Below are positions 1 through 7,119 of a DNA stretch of 10,616 bases, piece by piece. The notes under the pieces are model-generated. The model was not told the origin of the DNA. It did no database searches and worked only from the letters and a program-made list of their open reading frames with translations. The number at the start of each line of letters is the position of its first letter. The first letter of the stretch is position 1. Location of the stretch: positions 1-10,616 of the forward strand of contig CAMNAH010000022.1 in NCBI GenBank assembly GCA_946530775.1, written 5' to 3'. The translations under genes and the position numbers were made by a program. This DNA is from an uncultured Coriobacteriales bacterium. Its GTDB lineage: Bacteria > Actinomycetota > Coriobacteriia > Coriobacteriales > Atopobiaceae.

Positions 1-1047
1 GCGTTGGCGGAGCTGGCCGCAAGCAGCATCGATATCTGCTCCGCGCGAATTGCGGATCGTCGCCTCCACGCCCACACGCTCCAGACGCTTCACGAACTCC
101 TGGGCCTTCTCAGGCGTCGAAGGCTTGAAAGGGGAGCCCGAGACTTCGTTCAGCTGAATGATGTTGACGTGGCAGAGCGTTCCACGGCAGAAATCGCAGA
201 GGGAGTCGATCTCCTCCTCGGTATCGTTGATGCCGCCGATCAGCGCATACTCGTAGGTCGGCCTGCGACCGGTCTTGTCAACGTACTCGCCAAGAGCAGC
301 ATAGAGGTGCACGAGGGAATAGCGTTTCACACCGGGCATGAGCGCGTTGCGCGTCTTCTGCACGGTCGAGTGCAGCGAAACCGCGAGCGTGAACTGCTCG
401 GGCTCGTTGGCGAAACGCAGGATCTGGGGGATAAGACCGCAGGTGGAGACCGTAAGATGGCGTGCTCCGATATTGAGCGCGTCGGGATCGTTGAGCTTGC
501 GCAGAGCCTTGAGGGTGGCGTCGTAGTTAGCGAAGGGCTCACCCTGGCCCATGAACACCACGCTCGTCACACGGGAGTTGAAATCGTTGCGCACATGCAT
601 GGCCTGCTCGTAGATCTCGCCGGCCGTGAGAGAGCGGGTGAGCCCGTGCTGACCCGTCGCACAAAATGCGCAACCCATTGCACAACCAGCCTGTGTAGAT
701 ACGCAAACGGAGAGCTTTCCTCCTGCGGAGGGCATGCCCACGCACTCTACGGCAGCTCCGTCGGCAAAGCGCAGCAGATACTTGCGGCTGCCGTCCTCGG
801 AGACCTGGCGGGCAACCTCGGAAGCACCAAGCGGCTCGATGCGGGCAGACAGCGCCTCGCGCAGCGCTTTGGGCAGGTTGGTCATCTCATCAGGCGAAGA
901 AGCACCCTTGTTCCAAACCCAGTCCTCGATCTGCTTGGCGCGAAACGCCGGCTGACCGAGCTCCTCCATGAGCTTCAGGAGCTCGCCATGCGTGACGGCA
1001 TGGAGGTCGAGCGGAGCGGGGGAGTCGTGAAGGTTCTCTTCTGCCAT
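1..1047 (-). CDS. rlmN: RlmN, dual-specificity 23S rRNA/tRNA adenine-C2 methyltransferase (3' end cut by window edge)
   Basis: Radical-SAM enzyme that methylates C2 of A2503 in 23S rRNA and, in characterised homologues, A37 of some tRNAs, in the cytoplasm. Read from the minus strand, 349 codons lie in the window. The protein has an N-terminal helical domain (about residues 15-75), then SVCVSTQAGC containing C115, the counterpart of E. coli C118. The radical-SAM CxxxCxxC cluster motif GCAMGCAFC gives C122, C126 and C129. A GEP motif (FMGQGEPFANYD) binds SAM, and the C-terminal DIDAACGQL carries C343, the counterpart of the transiently methylated C355. All signature residues are present, and only a few C-terminal residues should lie beyond base 1. 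The ATG at 1047 fits the family's usual N-terminus. An AGAGAG lies about 12 nt upstream, a weak and rather distant ribosome site. It is transcribed divergently from ddl. Identity is secure from the motifs. Confidence 0.96.
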   Translation of the reverse strand, partial: MAEENLHDSPAPLDLHAVTHGELLKLMEELGQPAFRAKQIEDWVWNKGASSPDEMTNLPKALREALSARIEPLGASEVARQVSEDGSRKYLLRFADGAAVECVGMPSAGGKLSVCVSTQAGCAMGCAFCATGQHGLTRSLTAGEIYEQAMHVRNDFNSRVTSVVFMGQGEPFANYDATLKALRKLNDPDALNIGARHLTVSTCGLIPQILRFANEPEQFTLAVSLHSTVQKTRNALMPGVKRYSLVHLYAALGEYVDKTGRRPTYEYALIGGINDTEEEIDSLCDFCRGTLCHVNIIQLNEVSGSPFKPSTPEKAQEFVKRLERVGVEATIRNSRGADIDAACGQLRQR

Positions 1048-1158
1048 AGTGGTTTGCCATCTCTCTTAGCATCGCAGGCAGGCAGGTGCGCTATCCTAAA
1101 ACCTGCAATTATCCAGTGCCTCTAGTGTAACAGGCACACGGCTTCAAAGGGGTTATCT
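1048..1158. other. Divergent intergenic region between rlmN and ddl
   Basis: These 111 bp must hold the promoters of both rlmN (leftward) and ddl (rightward), but I cannot assign either with confidence. The best -10-like match for rlmN is GATAAT on the minus strand (1108-1113), with no convincing -35. For ddl only TAGTGT (1123-1128) is -10-like. Two short inverted repeats are visible: GCAGGT/ACCTGC (1082-1087 and 1101-1106) and GTGCCT/AGGCAC (1116-1121 and 1132-1137). The ddl ribosome site AAAGGGG (1146-1152) sits 6 nt before its ATG. No small ORF or RNA gene is evident. Confidence 0.5.
1116..1137. repeat. Short inverted repeat in the ddl/rlmN intergenic region
   Basis: GTGCCT and AGGCAC are perfect 6-bp inverted arms separated by 10 bp, lying 21 bp before the ddl start. 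The position would suit a regulator site or a small hairpin in the ddl leader. Arms this short also arise by chance, there is no T-tract that would make it a terminator, and no regulator is implied. Confidence 0.25.
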
Positions 1159-2112
1159 ATGACGAGGGACGAGCTGCACAAGCTCAATGTGGCAGTGCTG
1201 GCCGGAGGTTGGTCGGACGAGCGCGAGATATCGCTCGATTCGGGTCGCGCATGCACGCATGCGCTCGGCGAGGCGGGATTCGAGCACGTCACGCTGCTCG
1301 ATGTTGCAGATAAGGACTTCGTCAAGAAGATCTCGGAGGGCGGCTACGACGTGGCCTTCATCGCCATGCACGGCCGCTATGGCGAGGACGGCTCCATCCA
1401 GGGCTTCCTCGAGATTCTCCATATCCCCTATACCTTCTCGGGCGTGCTGGGCTCTGCCGCGGGTACCGCCAAGGACGTCGCCAAGCTTATGTACAGCATG
1501 GCGAACATCCCCAACCCGCGCGGCACCACGCTCGCCGCCGGCAAGAAGATCACCGAGGAGGAGGCCGAGTTCCTCGTGCACCAGTTCGGGCTTCCGCTGT
1601 TCGTGAAGCCCGCCGAGAACGGCTCGAGCTACGGCATCACCCGCGTCACCGATGTCTCGCAGCTTCCCGCTGCCGTGGAGCTCGCCTCGCAGACGGGCGG
1701 CGCCGTGCTTATCGAGAAGCGCATCGCCGGCATGGAGATCACCGTGCCCGTCATCGGCAACGACAACCCTCAGGCGCTCCCCGTGATCGAGATCGTCACC
1801 GGCGCCGCGTTCTACGACCTCAAGGTGAAGTACGAGCCGTCGTCGCTGCATCACGTGATTCCCGCGCGCCTTCCCAAGGAGGTTGCCGAGCTCGCGCAGA
1901 AGCGCGCCGTGGCCGCCCACAAGGCGCTCAGGTGCCGCGGCTGCTCGCGCAGCGACTTCATCGTCACCGACGAGGGTGAGCCCATCATCCTCGAGACCAA
2001 TACCATCCCCGGCATGACCGCGACGAGCCTGCTGCCCGACTCCGCGCGCCACGCCGGCATCGACTTCCCCGAGCTCTGCACGCGCTTCATCGAGATGGCG
2101 CTCGAGGACTAG
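1159..2112 (+). CDS. ddl: D-alanine--D-alanine ligase
   Basis: ATP-grasp ligase that joins two D-alanines in the cytoplasm for the peptidoglycan pentapeptide stem. At 317 residues it is the normal DdlB-like length. The N-terminal motif GGWSDEREISLDSG holds E21, the counterpart of E. coli DdlB E15. HGRYGEDGSIQG spans 71-82. K105 and K150 match the ATP-binding lysines K97 and K144, and GSSYG (155-159) is the small-loop serine pair. E193 lies in GMEIT. K224-Y225 match the omega-loop K215-Y216, where Tyr favours D-Ala-D-Ala over the Phe of D-Ala-D-Lac (vancomycin-type) ligases. The C-terminus has R264, D266, and ETNTIPGMT with E279 and N281. The usual MDK before the central domain reads TAK, so D96 is replaced by A104. 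The ATG is set by AAAGGGG 6 nt upstream. The dinG-like gene follows 5 bp after the stop, suggesting an operon. Confidence 0.94.
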   Translation: MTRDELHKLNVAVLAGGWSDEREISLDSGRACTHALGEAGFEHVTLLDVADKDFVKKISEGGYDVAFIAMHGRYGEDGSIQGFLEILHIPYTFSGVLGSAAGTAKDVAKLMYSMANIPNPRGTTLAAGKKITEEEAEFLVHQFGLPLFVKPAENGSSYGITRVTDVSQLPAAVELASQTGGAVLIEKRIAGMEITVPVIGNDNPQALPVIEIVTGAAFYDLKVKYEPSSLHHVIPARLPKEVAELAQKRAVAAHKALRCRGCSRSDFIVTDEGEPIILETNTIPGMTATSLLPDSARHAGIDFPELCTRFIEMALED

Positions 2113-2117
2113 GCCGT

Positions 2118-5072
2118 ATGGCAGTATCGAGACCCGAGAAGACCGGCGCGGTTGTGCTGGACGACGTGCTGCTTCCCGGCACGCCGCCCGCCGTGCGCGA
2201 GGCATATGCCACGCTCGCGGAGCGTGCGGCACATGCCTCGTTCGGTGCGCTCGATACCGACGTGGTGGTGCTCGATACCGAGACCACGGGCCTTTCCTAT
2301 AAGGACTGCGAGCTTATCGAGATCTGCGCTGCGCGCATCTCGGCGGAGGGGGAGGGCGAGCGCTTCCACACCTTCGTGAATCCGGGTCGGCCCATCCCGC
2401 CCGAGATCAAATCGCTGACCGGCATCGGCGACCTCGACGTGGCGAACGCGCCCACGCCCGAGGAGGCTGTCGCCGCCCTCGCCGATTTCGTGGGCGGGCT
2501 TCCCGTCATCGCGCATAACGCCTCGTTCGACCGCACCTTCATCGAGGGCGTACCCGGAGGCGCGGAGGTCTCGGACATCTGGATCGACTCGCTCGCGCTC
2601 TCGCGCATCGCGCTGCCGCGCCTTACCACGCACCGCCTTGCCGACCTGGCCGCGCTCTTCGGCTGCGACTCGGTCACGCACCGCGCGGGCGACGACGTGG
2701 ATGCCCTCGCAGGCATCTGGCGCATCCTCCTCACCGCGCTCTCAGATTTCCCGAAGTCGTTCCTCGCAAAGCTGGCATCGCTGCATCCCGAGGTCGACTG
2801 GGCGTACCGCCCGATCTTCTCGGCGCTCTCGGGCGTTGCGAACCCTGCGGATTTCTCGCTGCGCGCACAGCGCCAGCAGCTCATAGAGACGCTTGACCTC
2901 ACCCCGCGCATCGATCCCGCCGAGATGGATGCGCCGCCGGTGCTGCCCACGGGTGCCGAGGTGGAGGAGGAGTTCCTGCCCGGTGGCAGCGTGGGTAGGA
3001 TGTATGCCTCCTACGAGCGCAGGCCCGAGCAGCTTGCCATGGCGCGCGAGGTGCGCGATGCCATCGCAACCTCCACGCACCGCTCGCTCGAGGCGGGCAC
3101 CGGCGTGGGCAAATCCATCGCCTACCTCCTGCCCGAGGTGCTCTTCGCCAAGCAGAACAACGTGACGGTGGGCATCGCCACCAAGACGAACGCCCTCACC
3201 GACCAGCTCGTCTCGCACGAGCTTCCCGCGCTCGACCGGGTGCTGCCCGGCGGCGTGACCTTCTTCAGCCTCAAGGGCTACGACCACTACCCGTGCCTCG
3301 CGCGCGTGGAGCGCGCCTGCTCGGAGGACCTGCCCGTGGCGCTCGTGCCCAGCGACGGGCGCAGCGACAACGCCGTGGCGGCAGACATGCTCAATGCGCT
3401 GGCGGTCACGCTGGCCTTCTCGTGTCAGTCGCCCGAGGGCGACCTCGATGCGCTGGGCATCCGCTGGCGCTATGTGCCGCGCCAGCTGCTCACCTGCACG
3501 CCCCACGAATGCCAGAAGATCCGCTGCCCGTTCTACCCGCACGCCTGCTTCGTGCACGGCGCGCGCAGGCGCGCATCGTCGGGCGACGTGGTGGTGACCA
3601 ACCATTCGCTTCTGCTGCGCAACGTGGAGGCCGATGGCAGGATCCTGCCGCCTATCCGCCACTGGGTTGTGGATGAGGCGCATGGATTCGAAGCCGAGGC
3701 ACGCCGCCAGTGGGCGTGCGAGGTCTCGGGCCTCAACTCGCGCAACGCCTTCGAGCTGCTCGGAGGCCTCTCCACGGGCGCCATCCATACTGCCATGTCG
3801 CACGCCAACAAGCTCGAGGCGGCAAACCCCGTGCTGCGTTTGCTCGCGCATGCCGCTGCCGCGGTGTCGCGCGCCTCGGTAGCGATGGGCGACTTCTTCA
3901 TCGTCCTGCACGACCTGGTCAACGTGGCACGCGACCAGGGCGACTACGATACCGTCACGCTCTGGATCGATGACGGTGTGCGCCAGACGCCCGAGTGGGC
4001 CGCCATCCTCGAGGCGGGGGAGACGGGCATCGAGCGGCTCGACGAGGCCGCACGCACGCTTTCCGAGGCGGTGCAGATGCTCGCCGAGCACGACCAGCAG
4101 GAGGCTTCGAACCTCGCCGATGCCGCGGCGTTCCTCTCCGAGATGCACGCCAACCTGCGCCTGATCTGCCTGGGCGAGGACGAGAGCTACGTCTATTCCG
4201 CGCAGCTCTCGCGCTCCAAGCGCCGCATAGGTCAGGAGTCGCTCTTGGCCGAGAAGGTCGATGTGGGCGACGACCTGGCATCCAAATGGCTTTCGGAGAT
4301 GCACAGCGTGGTCTTCACCTCGGCCACGATGGCCATCGGCGACAGCTTCGAGCACTTCGAGCATGCGGTGGGCCTCGATCGTCTCGAGCCCGGCTCGCAC
4401 AGCGCACGCCAGCTCGACTCGAGCTTCGATTTCGACGATGCCATGTCGGTGGTTGTGTGCCGCGACCTGCCCGAACCCGGAGCCCCCGGCTATGTGGAAC
4501 GCCTGGCCGATGTGCTCTATGACGTGCACGTTGCCATGGGTGGCTCGGTGCTCACGCTCTTCACCAATCGCCGCGAGATGAACCGCGTCTACAACCTGCT
4601 TGCGCCGCGCCTGGCGGCAGCCGGCCTCGAGCTCGCGCAGCAGGAGAAGGGCACGTCGCCGCGCCGTCTGCGCGAGCGCTTCATGGCCGAGAAGGAGCTG
4701 TCGCTCTTTGCGCTCAAGGCATTCTGGGAGGGCTTCGATGCGAGCGGCGACACGCTGCGCTGCGTGGTGATCCCGCGCCTGCCCTTCTCGAGCCCCACCG
4801 ACCCGCTTTCGTGCGTGCGCGGCCTGCGCGACCAGCGCGCTTGGGCGCACTACTCGCTGCCCGAGGCGGTGCTCGAGGTCAAGCAGGCCGCCGGCCGCCT
4901 CATCCGCACCAAGACCGACGCGGGCATCCTGGTGATGGCCGATGCGAGGCTCATCACCAAGCGCTATGGTCGGGTGTTCTTGAATTCGCTGCCGTCGCGC
5001 AACATCAGCACGCTCGAGACGGCCATGATCAAGCGCTACATCGAGACCTGGCGCCGCTCGCACCGCCGCTAG
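2118..5072 (+). CDS. dinG: DinG-like protein: DEDDh 3'-5' exonuclease fused to XPD/DinG-family superfamily 2 helicase
   Basis: A 984-residue DNA repair protein. An N-terminal extension of about 48 residues precedes a DnaQ-type exonuclease (about 49-205) with DTETTG (D53, E55), HNASFD (D138) and HRAGDD (H188, D193), so all five DEDDh residues are present. After a linker comes a DinG-like ATPase. Walker A is EAGTGVGKS (325-333, K332), the DEAH box is D519-H522, motif III is FTSAT near 733-737, and motif VI is QAAGRLIR (Q923, R927, R930). Between Walker A and DEAH are cysteines C393, C460, C465, C470 and C477, arranged like the Fe-S ligands of DinG/XPD helicases. The layout matches exonuclease-fused Gram-positive DinG (about 900-930 residues). 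The ATG lies 5 bp after the ddl stop, with GAGGA 9 nt upstream inside the end of ddl, consistent with translational coupling. Domain identity is secure; helicase activity is inferred. Confidence 0.92.
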   Translation: MAVSRPEKTGAVVLDDVLLPGTPPAVREAYATLAERAAHASFGALDTDVVVLDTETTGLSYKDCELIEICAARISAEGEGERFHTFVNPGRPIPPEIKSLTGIGDLDVANAPTPEEAVAALADFVGGLPVIAHNASFDRTFIEGVPGGAEVSDIWIDSLALSRIALPRLTTHRLADLAALFGCDSVTHRAGDDVDALAGIWRILLTALSDFPKSFLAKLASLHPEVDWAYRPIFSALSGVANPADFSLRAQRQQLIETLDLTPRIDPAEMDAPPVLPTGAEVEEEFLPGGSVGRMYASYERRPEQLAMAREVRDAIATSTHRSLEAGTGVGKSIAYLLPEVLFAKQNNVTVGIATKTNALTDQLVSHELPALDRVLPGGVTFFSLKGYDHYPCLARVERACSEDLPVALVPSDGRSDNAVAADMLNALAVTLAFSCQSPEGDLDALGIRWRYVPRQLLTCTPHECQKIRCPFYPHACFVHGARRRASSGDVVVTNHSLLLRNVEADGRILPPIRHWVVDEAHGFEAEARRQWACEVSGLNSRNAFELLGGLSTGAIHTAMSHANKLEAANPVLRLLAHAAAAVSRASVAMGDFFIVLHDLVNVARDQGDYDTVTLWIDDGVRQTPEWAAILEAGETGIERLDEAARTLSEAVQMLAEHDQQEASNLADAAAFLSEMHANLRLICLGEDESYVYSAQLSRSKRRIGQESLLAEKVDVGDDLASKWLSEMHSVVFTSATMAIGDSFEHFEHAVGLDRLEPGSHSARQLDSSFDFDDAMSVVVCRDLPEPGAPGYVERLADVLYDVHVAMGGSVLTLFTNRREMNRVYNLLAPRLAAAGLELAQQEKGTSPRRLRERFMAEKELSLFALKAFWEGFDASGDTLRCVVIPRLPFSSPTDPLSCVRGLRDQRAWAHYSLPEAVLEVKQAAGRLIRTKTDAGILVMADARLITKRYGRVFLNSLPSRNISTLETAMIKRYIETWRRSHRR

Positions 5073-5089
5073 AGAAGCGCGCTGCCGAT
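5073..5089. other. Convergent gene junction
   Basis: Only 17 bp separate the stop of the dinG-like gene (plus) from the stop of the second WYL regulator (minus). No hairpin with a T-tract fits in the gap, so any terminators must lie inside the opposing coding sequences, or the two transcripts overlap at their 3' ends. Confidence 0.6.
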
Positions 5090-5998
5090 TCAGCCAAGTT
5101 GCGAGGCGGCATAGGCGCGCACAGCCTCGCGGAGCTCCTCGTCGAAGATCTCCACACTGGAGCCGCAGGCGGCAAGACGGCGCACGAGCCAAAGACCGCC
5201 GTAATAGGGGATGCGCGCCCGCACGGGCGGCGTGGCGGGATCGCCCAAGAGCTCCAGGCGCGGCCATTCGAGCAGCTCGAGCATGGCGGTGTTCGAGAAC
5301 GAGAGCTCGACCATGTGCTCGGGCGCTTCGATGGGCGCGGGCGCCTCGACCTCGAGGTCTTCGGTTATCTCGTCCATGCGGTCGAAGCGGAAGCTCTTAT
5401 GCCCGCCCGTCTTAGCATCCACGGCCTCGAGGTACCAGAAGCCCTCGTTCTCCGAGATCGAAAGCGGCATGGCGCGGCGTTCGCGCGGCTCGTCATCGGA
5501 GCTGCCCTTATAGAGAAAGCGCAGGCCGGTGCCGTAATAAAGCGCCTGCGAGCAGGTCATGATGCGGCTCGCCACGGCGGGATCGGCAAACTGGCGTGCC
5601 ATGCGGCCCTGGTCGCGCTCCGCGACGGCGGGGGAGGCGATTGCCTCGAGGACGGTTGTGCGCAGCGGGTCATCCTGCGCCACACCCAGGCGTTCGAGCG
5701 CGGCATCGATGGCGACGGTCTCGCCCAGCGTGAGCCTGAGCGCCTTGCCATGGCTTTCCATGGTGGAGGGAATCGAGACGCCCTCGGCAGCGTCGATCTC
5801 GGCAACCGAGAAGCCGGGGCTTATGCCGGCGAGGTCGACGAGCGTGTCGATGATGGAGCGAGCCTCGTCCTCCGAGACGCCCAGACGTGCGATGATCGAT
5901 GAGAGCACCACCGCGTCGCCGCGGTTTGCGAGCGCGCCGATAAGCGCGATGAGCAGGCGCATCTGCTCGGTGCTGAGGGGACGTCCGACCTTAGCCAC
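5090..5998 (-). CDS. WYL-domain transcriptional regulator, PafC-like (second gene of pair)
   Basis: A 302-residue regulator. Residues about 12-62 form a PafC-style winged-helix region (MRLLIALIGALANRG, then RLGVSEDEARSIIDTL). A helical linker follows, then a WYL domain at about 145-215 with the literal motif W188-Y189-L190 and the basic FRFDRMDEI. A C-terminal WCX-like extension runs from about 228 to 302. In actinobacteria PafB and PafC act together as a RecA-independent DNA-damage transcription activator; assignment here rests on domain order and tandem arrangement. I chose the GTG at 5998 rather than an in-frame ATG at 6094. AGGAGG lies exactly 6 nt before the GTG, homology begins there, and the longer N-terminus would lie wholly within the upstream gene. 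The GTG overlaps the upstream TAA (GTGGCTAA, 8 nt), indicating translational coupling. No catalytic role is expected. Confidence 0.85.
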   Translation of the reverse strand: MAKVGRPLSTEQMRLLIALIGALANRGDAVVLSSIIARLGVSEDEARSIIDTLVDLAGISPGFSVAEIDAAEGVSIPSTMESHGKALRLTLGETVAIDAALERLGVAQDDPLRTTVLEAIASPAVAERDQGRMARQFADPAVASRIMTCSQALYYGTGLRFLYKGSSDDEPRERRAMPLSISENEGFWYLEAVDAKTGGHKSFRFDRMDEITEDLEVEAPAPIEAPEHMVELSFSNTAMLELLEWPRLELLGDPATPPVRARIPYYGGLWLVRRLAACGSSVEIFDEELREAVRAYAASQLG

Positions 5999-6992
5999 GG
6001 CATGCCTCCTCAAGACGAGCGCGCCAGGCGGAGACCAGCTCCGCGGGCTCGAGCGGGATGATGCCGTAGGCGATGGCCCATGCGGCGGCGTCATCTATGT
6101 CTGCAGCATCGATCTGCCATACAAGGCGGCCGTCTGCCTGCGAGAACGTGCCCTTATTGCCTGCGACGGTGCGTATCGAGGCGGCAACATCGTCGGGCAC
6201 GGAGAACGTGCACGGCACCGCATCGCTTCCGATCTGGAAGGGCAGCTTGCGGTAGTCGTTCACGTTGAAATCGTCGGGCACGTCGAAACCGATGCGCTCG
6301 AGGCGCTTGGCGTCTGCGATGCGGTCGACGCGATAGGTGCGGTAGGCGCCCGAGACAAGCTCGTCGGAATCGTCGACCTTGGCGCAGACCACATAGAGCA
6401 CCGAGCGCACGTCGAAGAAGGCGAGCGGTGCCACGCGGCGCTTGGTGCGCACGCCGTCGCGGGGTACGTAGGCGATATCGAGCGCCGTGCGCGTGTTGAG
6501 GGCCTCGCGCACGGTCACCAGGACGGCGGAGTCGCGCAGGCTGTTGGCCGTGAGCGCATCCGTTGCCGCCGCATCGAAGAGCCGGTCGATCTTCGCGAGT
6601 GCCAAACGCAGCTCGTCGCGCTCGGCAAAGCCCGGATCATCGAGCAGGGGAAGGCATGCGATATCGAGAAAGACCGCGTCCTCCTCAGAAAGCGCAACAC
6701 CTTGCATATATGAGAGCTCGCGGTTGGCGCTCCAGAGCTTCTGCCCGTCATCGGCCTTTCCCACGGATTCGATGACAAGACCCGTGGCCTTGAGCGCCTC
6801 GATGTCGCGCTTCAGCGCCTTGTAGGCGCTCTCGGGGGAGAGCTCCTTCTTGCCGAGCTCGAGATTGGTGGGGTTGTTGTAGACCTGGGCGATGAGCTCG
6901 TCTGTGCTCAAGGGGGCGTGGGCCTGCAGGAAGAGCGTGGCGAGATGAGCCCTGCGAAACTCCGGGCGCTCGCCTGTTGCGCTCTCGGCCAT
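5991..6992 (-). CDS. WYL-domain transcriptional regulator, PafB-like (first gene of pair)
   Basis: A 333-residue DNA-binding regulator. Residues about 10-78 are a winged-helix domain containing ESAYKALKRDIEALKATGL (54-72), which parallels the PafB segment where an RD-x-x-x-L core ends the recognition region. The WYL domain is at about 155-228 (LDIAYVPRDG, VAPLAFF, then TYRVDRI). Its eponymous tripeptide has drifted to LYV (199-201). A WCX-like C-terminal domain covers about 257-331. WYL domains are thought to sense nucleic acid or nucleotide ligands. The ATG at 6992 is preferred over an upstream in-frame ATG at 7046 because GGAGGAG lies 5-7 nt before it and the family N-terminus starts here. 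It heads a two-gene operon with the overlapping PafC-like gene, and a TATAAT on the minus strand lies at 7033-7038. PafB identity is likely but not proven; a generic YafY-type WYL regulator is the alternative. Confidence 0.85.
   Translation of the reverse strand: MAESATGERPEFRRAHLATLFLQAHAPLSTDELIAQVYNNPTNLELGKKELSPESAYKALKRDIEALKATGLVIESVGKADDGQKLWSANRELSYMQGVALSEEDAVFLDIACLPLLDDPGFAERDELRLALAKIDRLFDAAATDALTANSLRDSAVLVTVREALNTRTALDIAYVPRDGVRTKRRVAPLAFFDVRSVLYVVCAKVDDSDELVSGAYRTYRVDRIADAKRLERIGFDVPDDFNVNDYRKLPFQIGSDAVPCTFSVPDDVAASIRTVAGNKGTFSQADGRLVWQIDAADIDDAAAWAIAYGIIPLEPAELVSAWRARLEEACRG
6005..6010 (-). promoter_or_regulatory. Shine-Dalgarno site deciding the GTG start of the PafC-like gene
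   Basis: On the minus strand AGGAGG lies inside the last codons of the PafB-like gene, with 6 nt (CATGCC) before the GTG at 5998. It is the best ribosome site in the window and overrides both the ATG at 6094 and an out-of-frame ATG at 6003. Its position within the upstream gene suggests that translation of the two regulators is coupled. Confidence 0.8.
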
Positions 6993-7032
6993 GCCTTCTC
7001 CTCCCCACGTGTGCCGAACCAACGATACCGCA

Positions 7033-7038
7033 ATTATA
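7033..7038 (-). promoter_or_regulatory. -10 element for the WYL regulator operon
   Basis: A perfect TATAAT on the minus strand, 41 bp upstream of the ATG at 6992, leaves a leader of roughly 30 nt. At 17-bp spacing the -35 position reads CGACCT, a poor match to TTGACA. The promoter may therefore need an activator or have a degenerate -35, which would fit autoregulation by the WYL pair, though that is inference. Confidence 0.5.
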
Positions 7039-7068
7039 GTGCGCAAACAAAGTCAAGGTCGAAAGCGG

Positions 7069-7074
7069 TATAAT
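7069..7074 (+). promoter_or_regulatory. -10 element for the M28-like membrane protein gene
   Basis: A perfect TATAAT, 45 bp before the ATG at 7120, predicts a transcript start near 7081. At 17-bp spacing the -35 position (7046-7051) reads AACAAA, not a recognisable consensus. The -35 zones of this promoter and the leftward one (7033-7038) overlap, so the two promoters may compete or share a regulator. Confidence 0.55.
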
Positions 7075-7086
7075 CCTAAAGATTAT
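7070..7086. promoter_or_regulatory. Operator-like dyad overlapping the rightward -10
   Basis: ATAATC (7070-7075) and GATTAT (7081-7086) are perfect inverted arms around CTAAA. The dyad covers most of the TATAAT and the expected transcription start, where a bound dimer would block polymerase. A second, wider inverted pair, ATACCGC (7025-7031) and GCGGTAT (7065-7071), flanks the leftward -10. Either could arise by chance in 127 bp; placement over the -10 is the only reason to note them. The bound factor is unknown; the adjacent WYL proteins are candidates. Confidence 0.3.
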
Positions 7087-7119
7087 GTCTGCTCGACACA
7101 GCGACGAAGGGTATCTGTC

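Noticed and set aside
1082..1106. GCAGGT/ACCTGC inverted arms as a possible riboswitch or terminator
   Set aside because: Six-bp arms with a 13-nt loop and no T-tract; lies in a repetitive GGCAGGCAGG-like patch and is too weak to call.
4..1125. Plus-strand open frame opposite rlmN
   Set aside because: The minus strand encodes an intact RlmN with all catalytic cysteines; the plus frame is a shadow.
1153..2232. Minus-strand open frame opposite ddl
   Set aside because: Composition is typical of an antisense shadow, and it fully overlaps a well-supported Ddl.
2742..5267. Long minus-strand open frame (841 codons) opposite dinG
   Set aside because: It is a shadow of the high-GC dinG-like gene. 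Its translation is rich in R, H, A, E and G, has no recognisable domain, and overlaps the end of the WYL regulator. The plus-strand protein has every expected motif.
4811..6713. Plus-strand open frames opposite the two WYL genes (4811-5902 and 5559-6713)
   Set aside because: No domain, no start context, low-complexity Ala/Arg/Ser-rich translations; the minus-strand WYL proteins account for the region.
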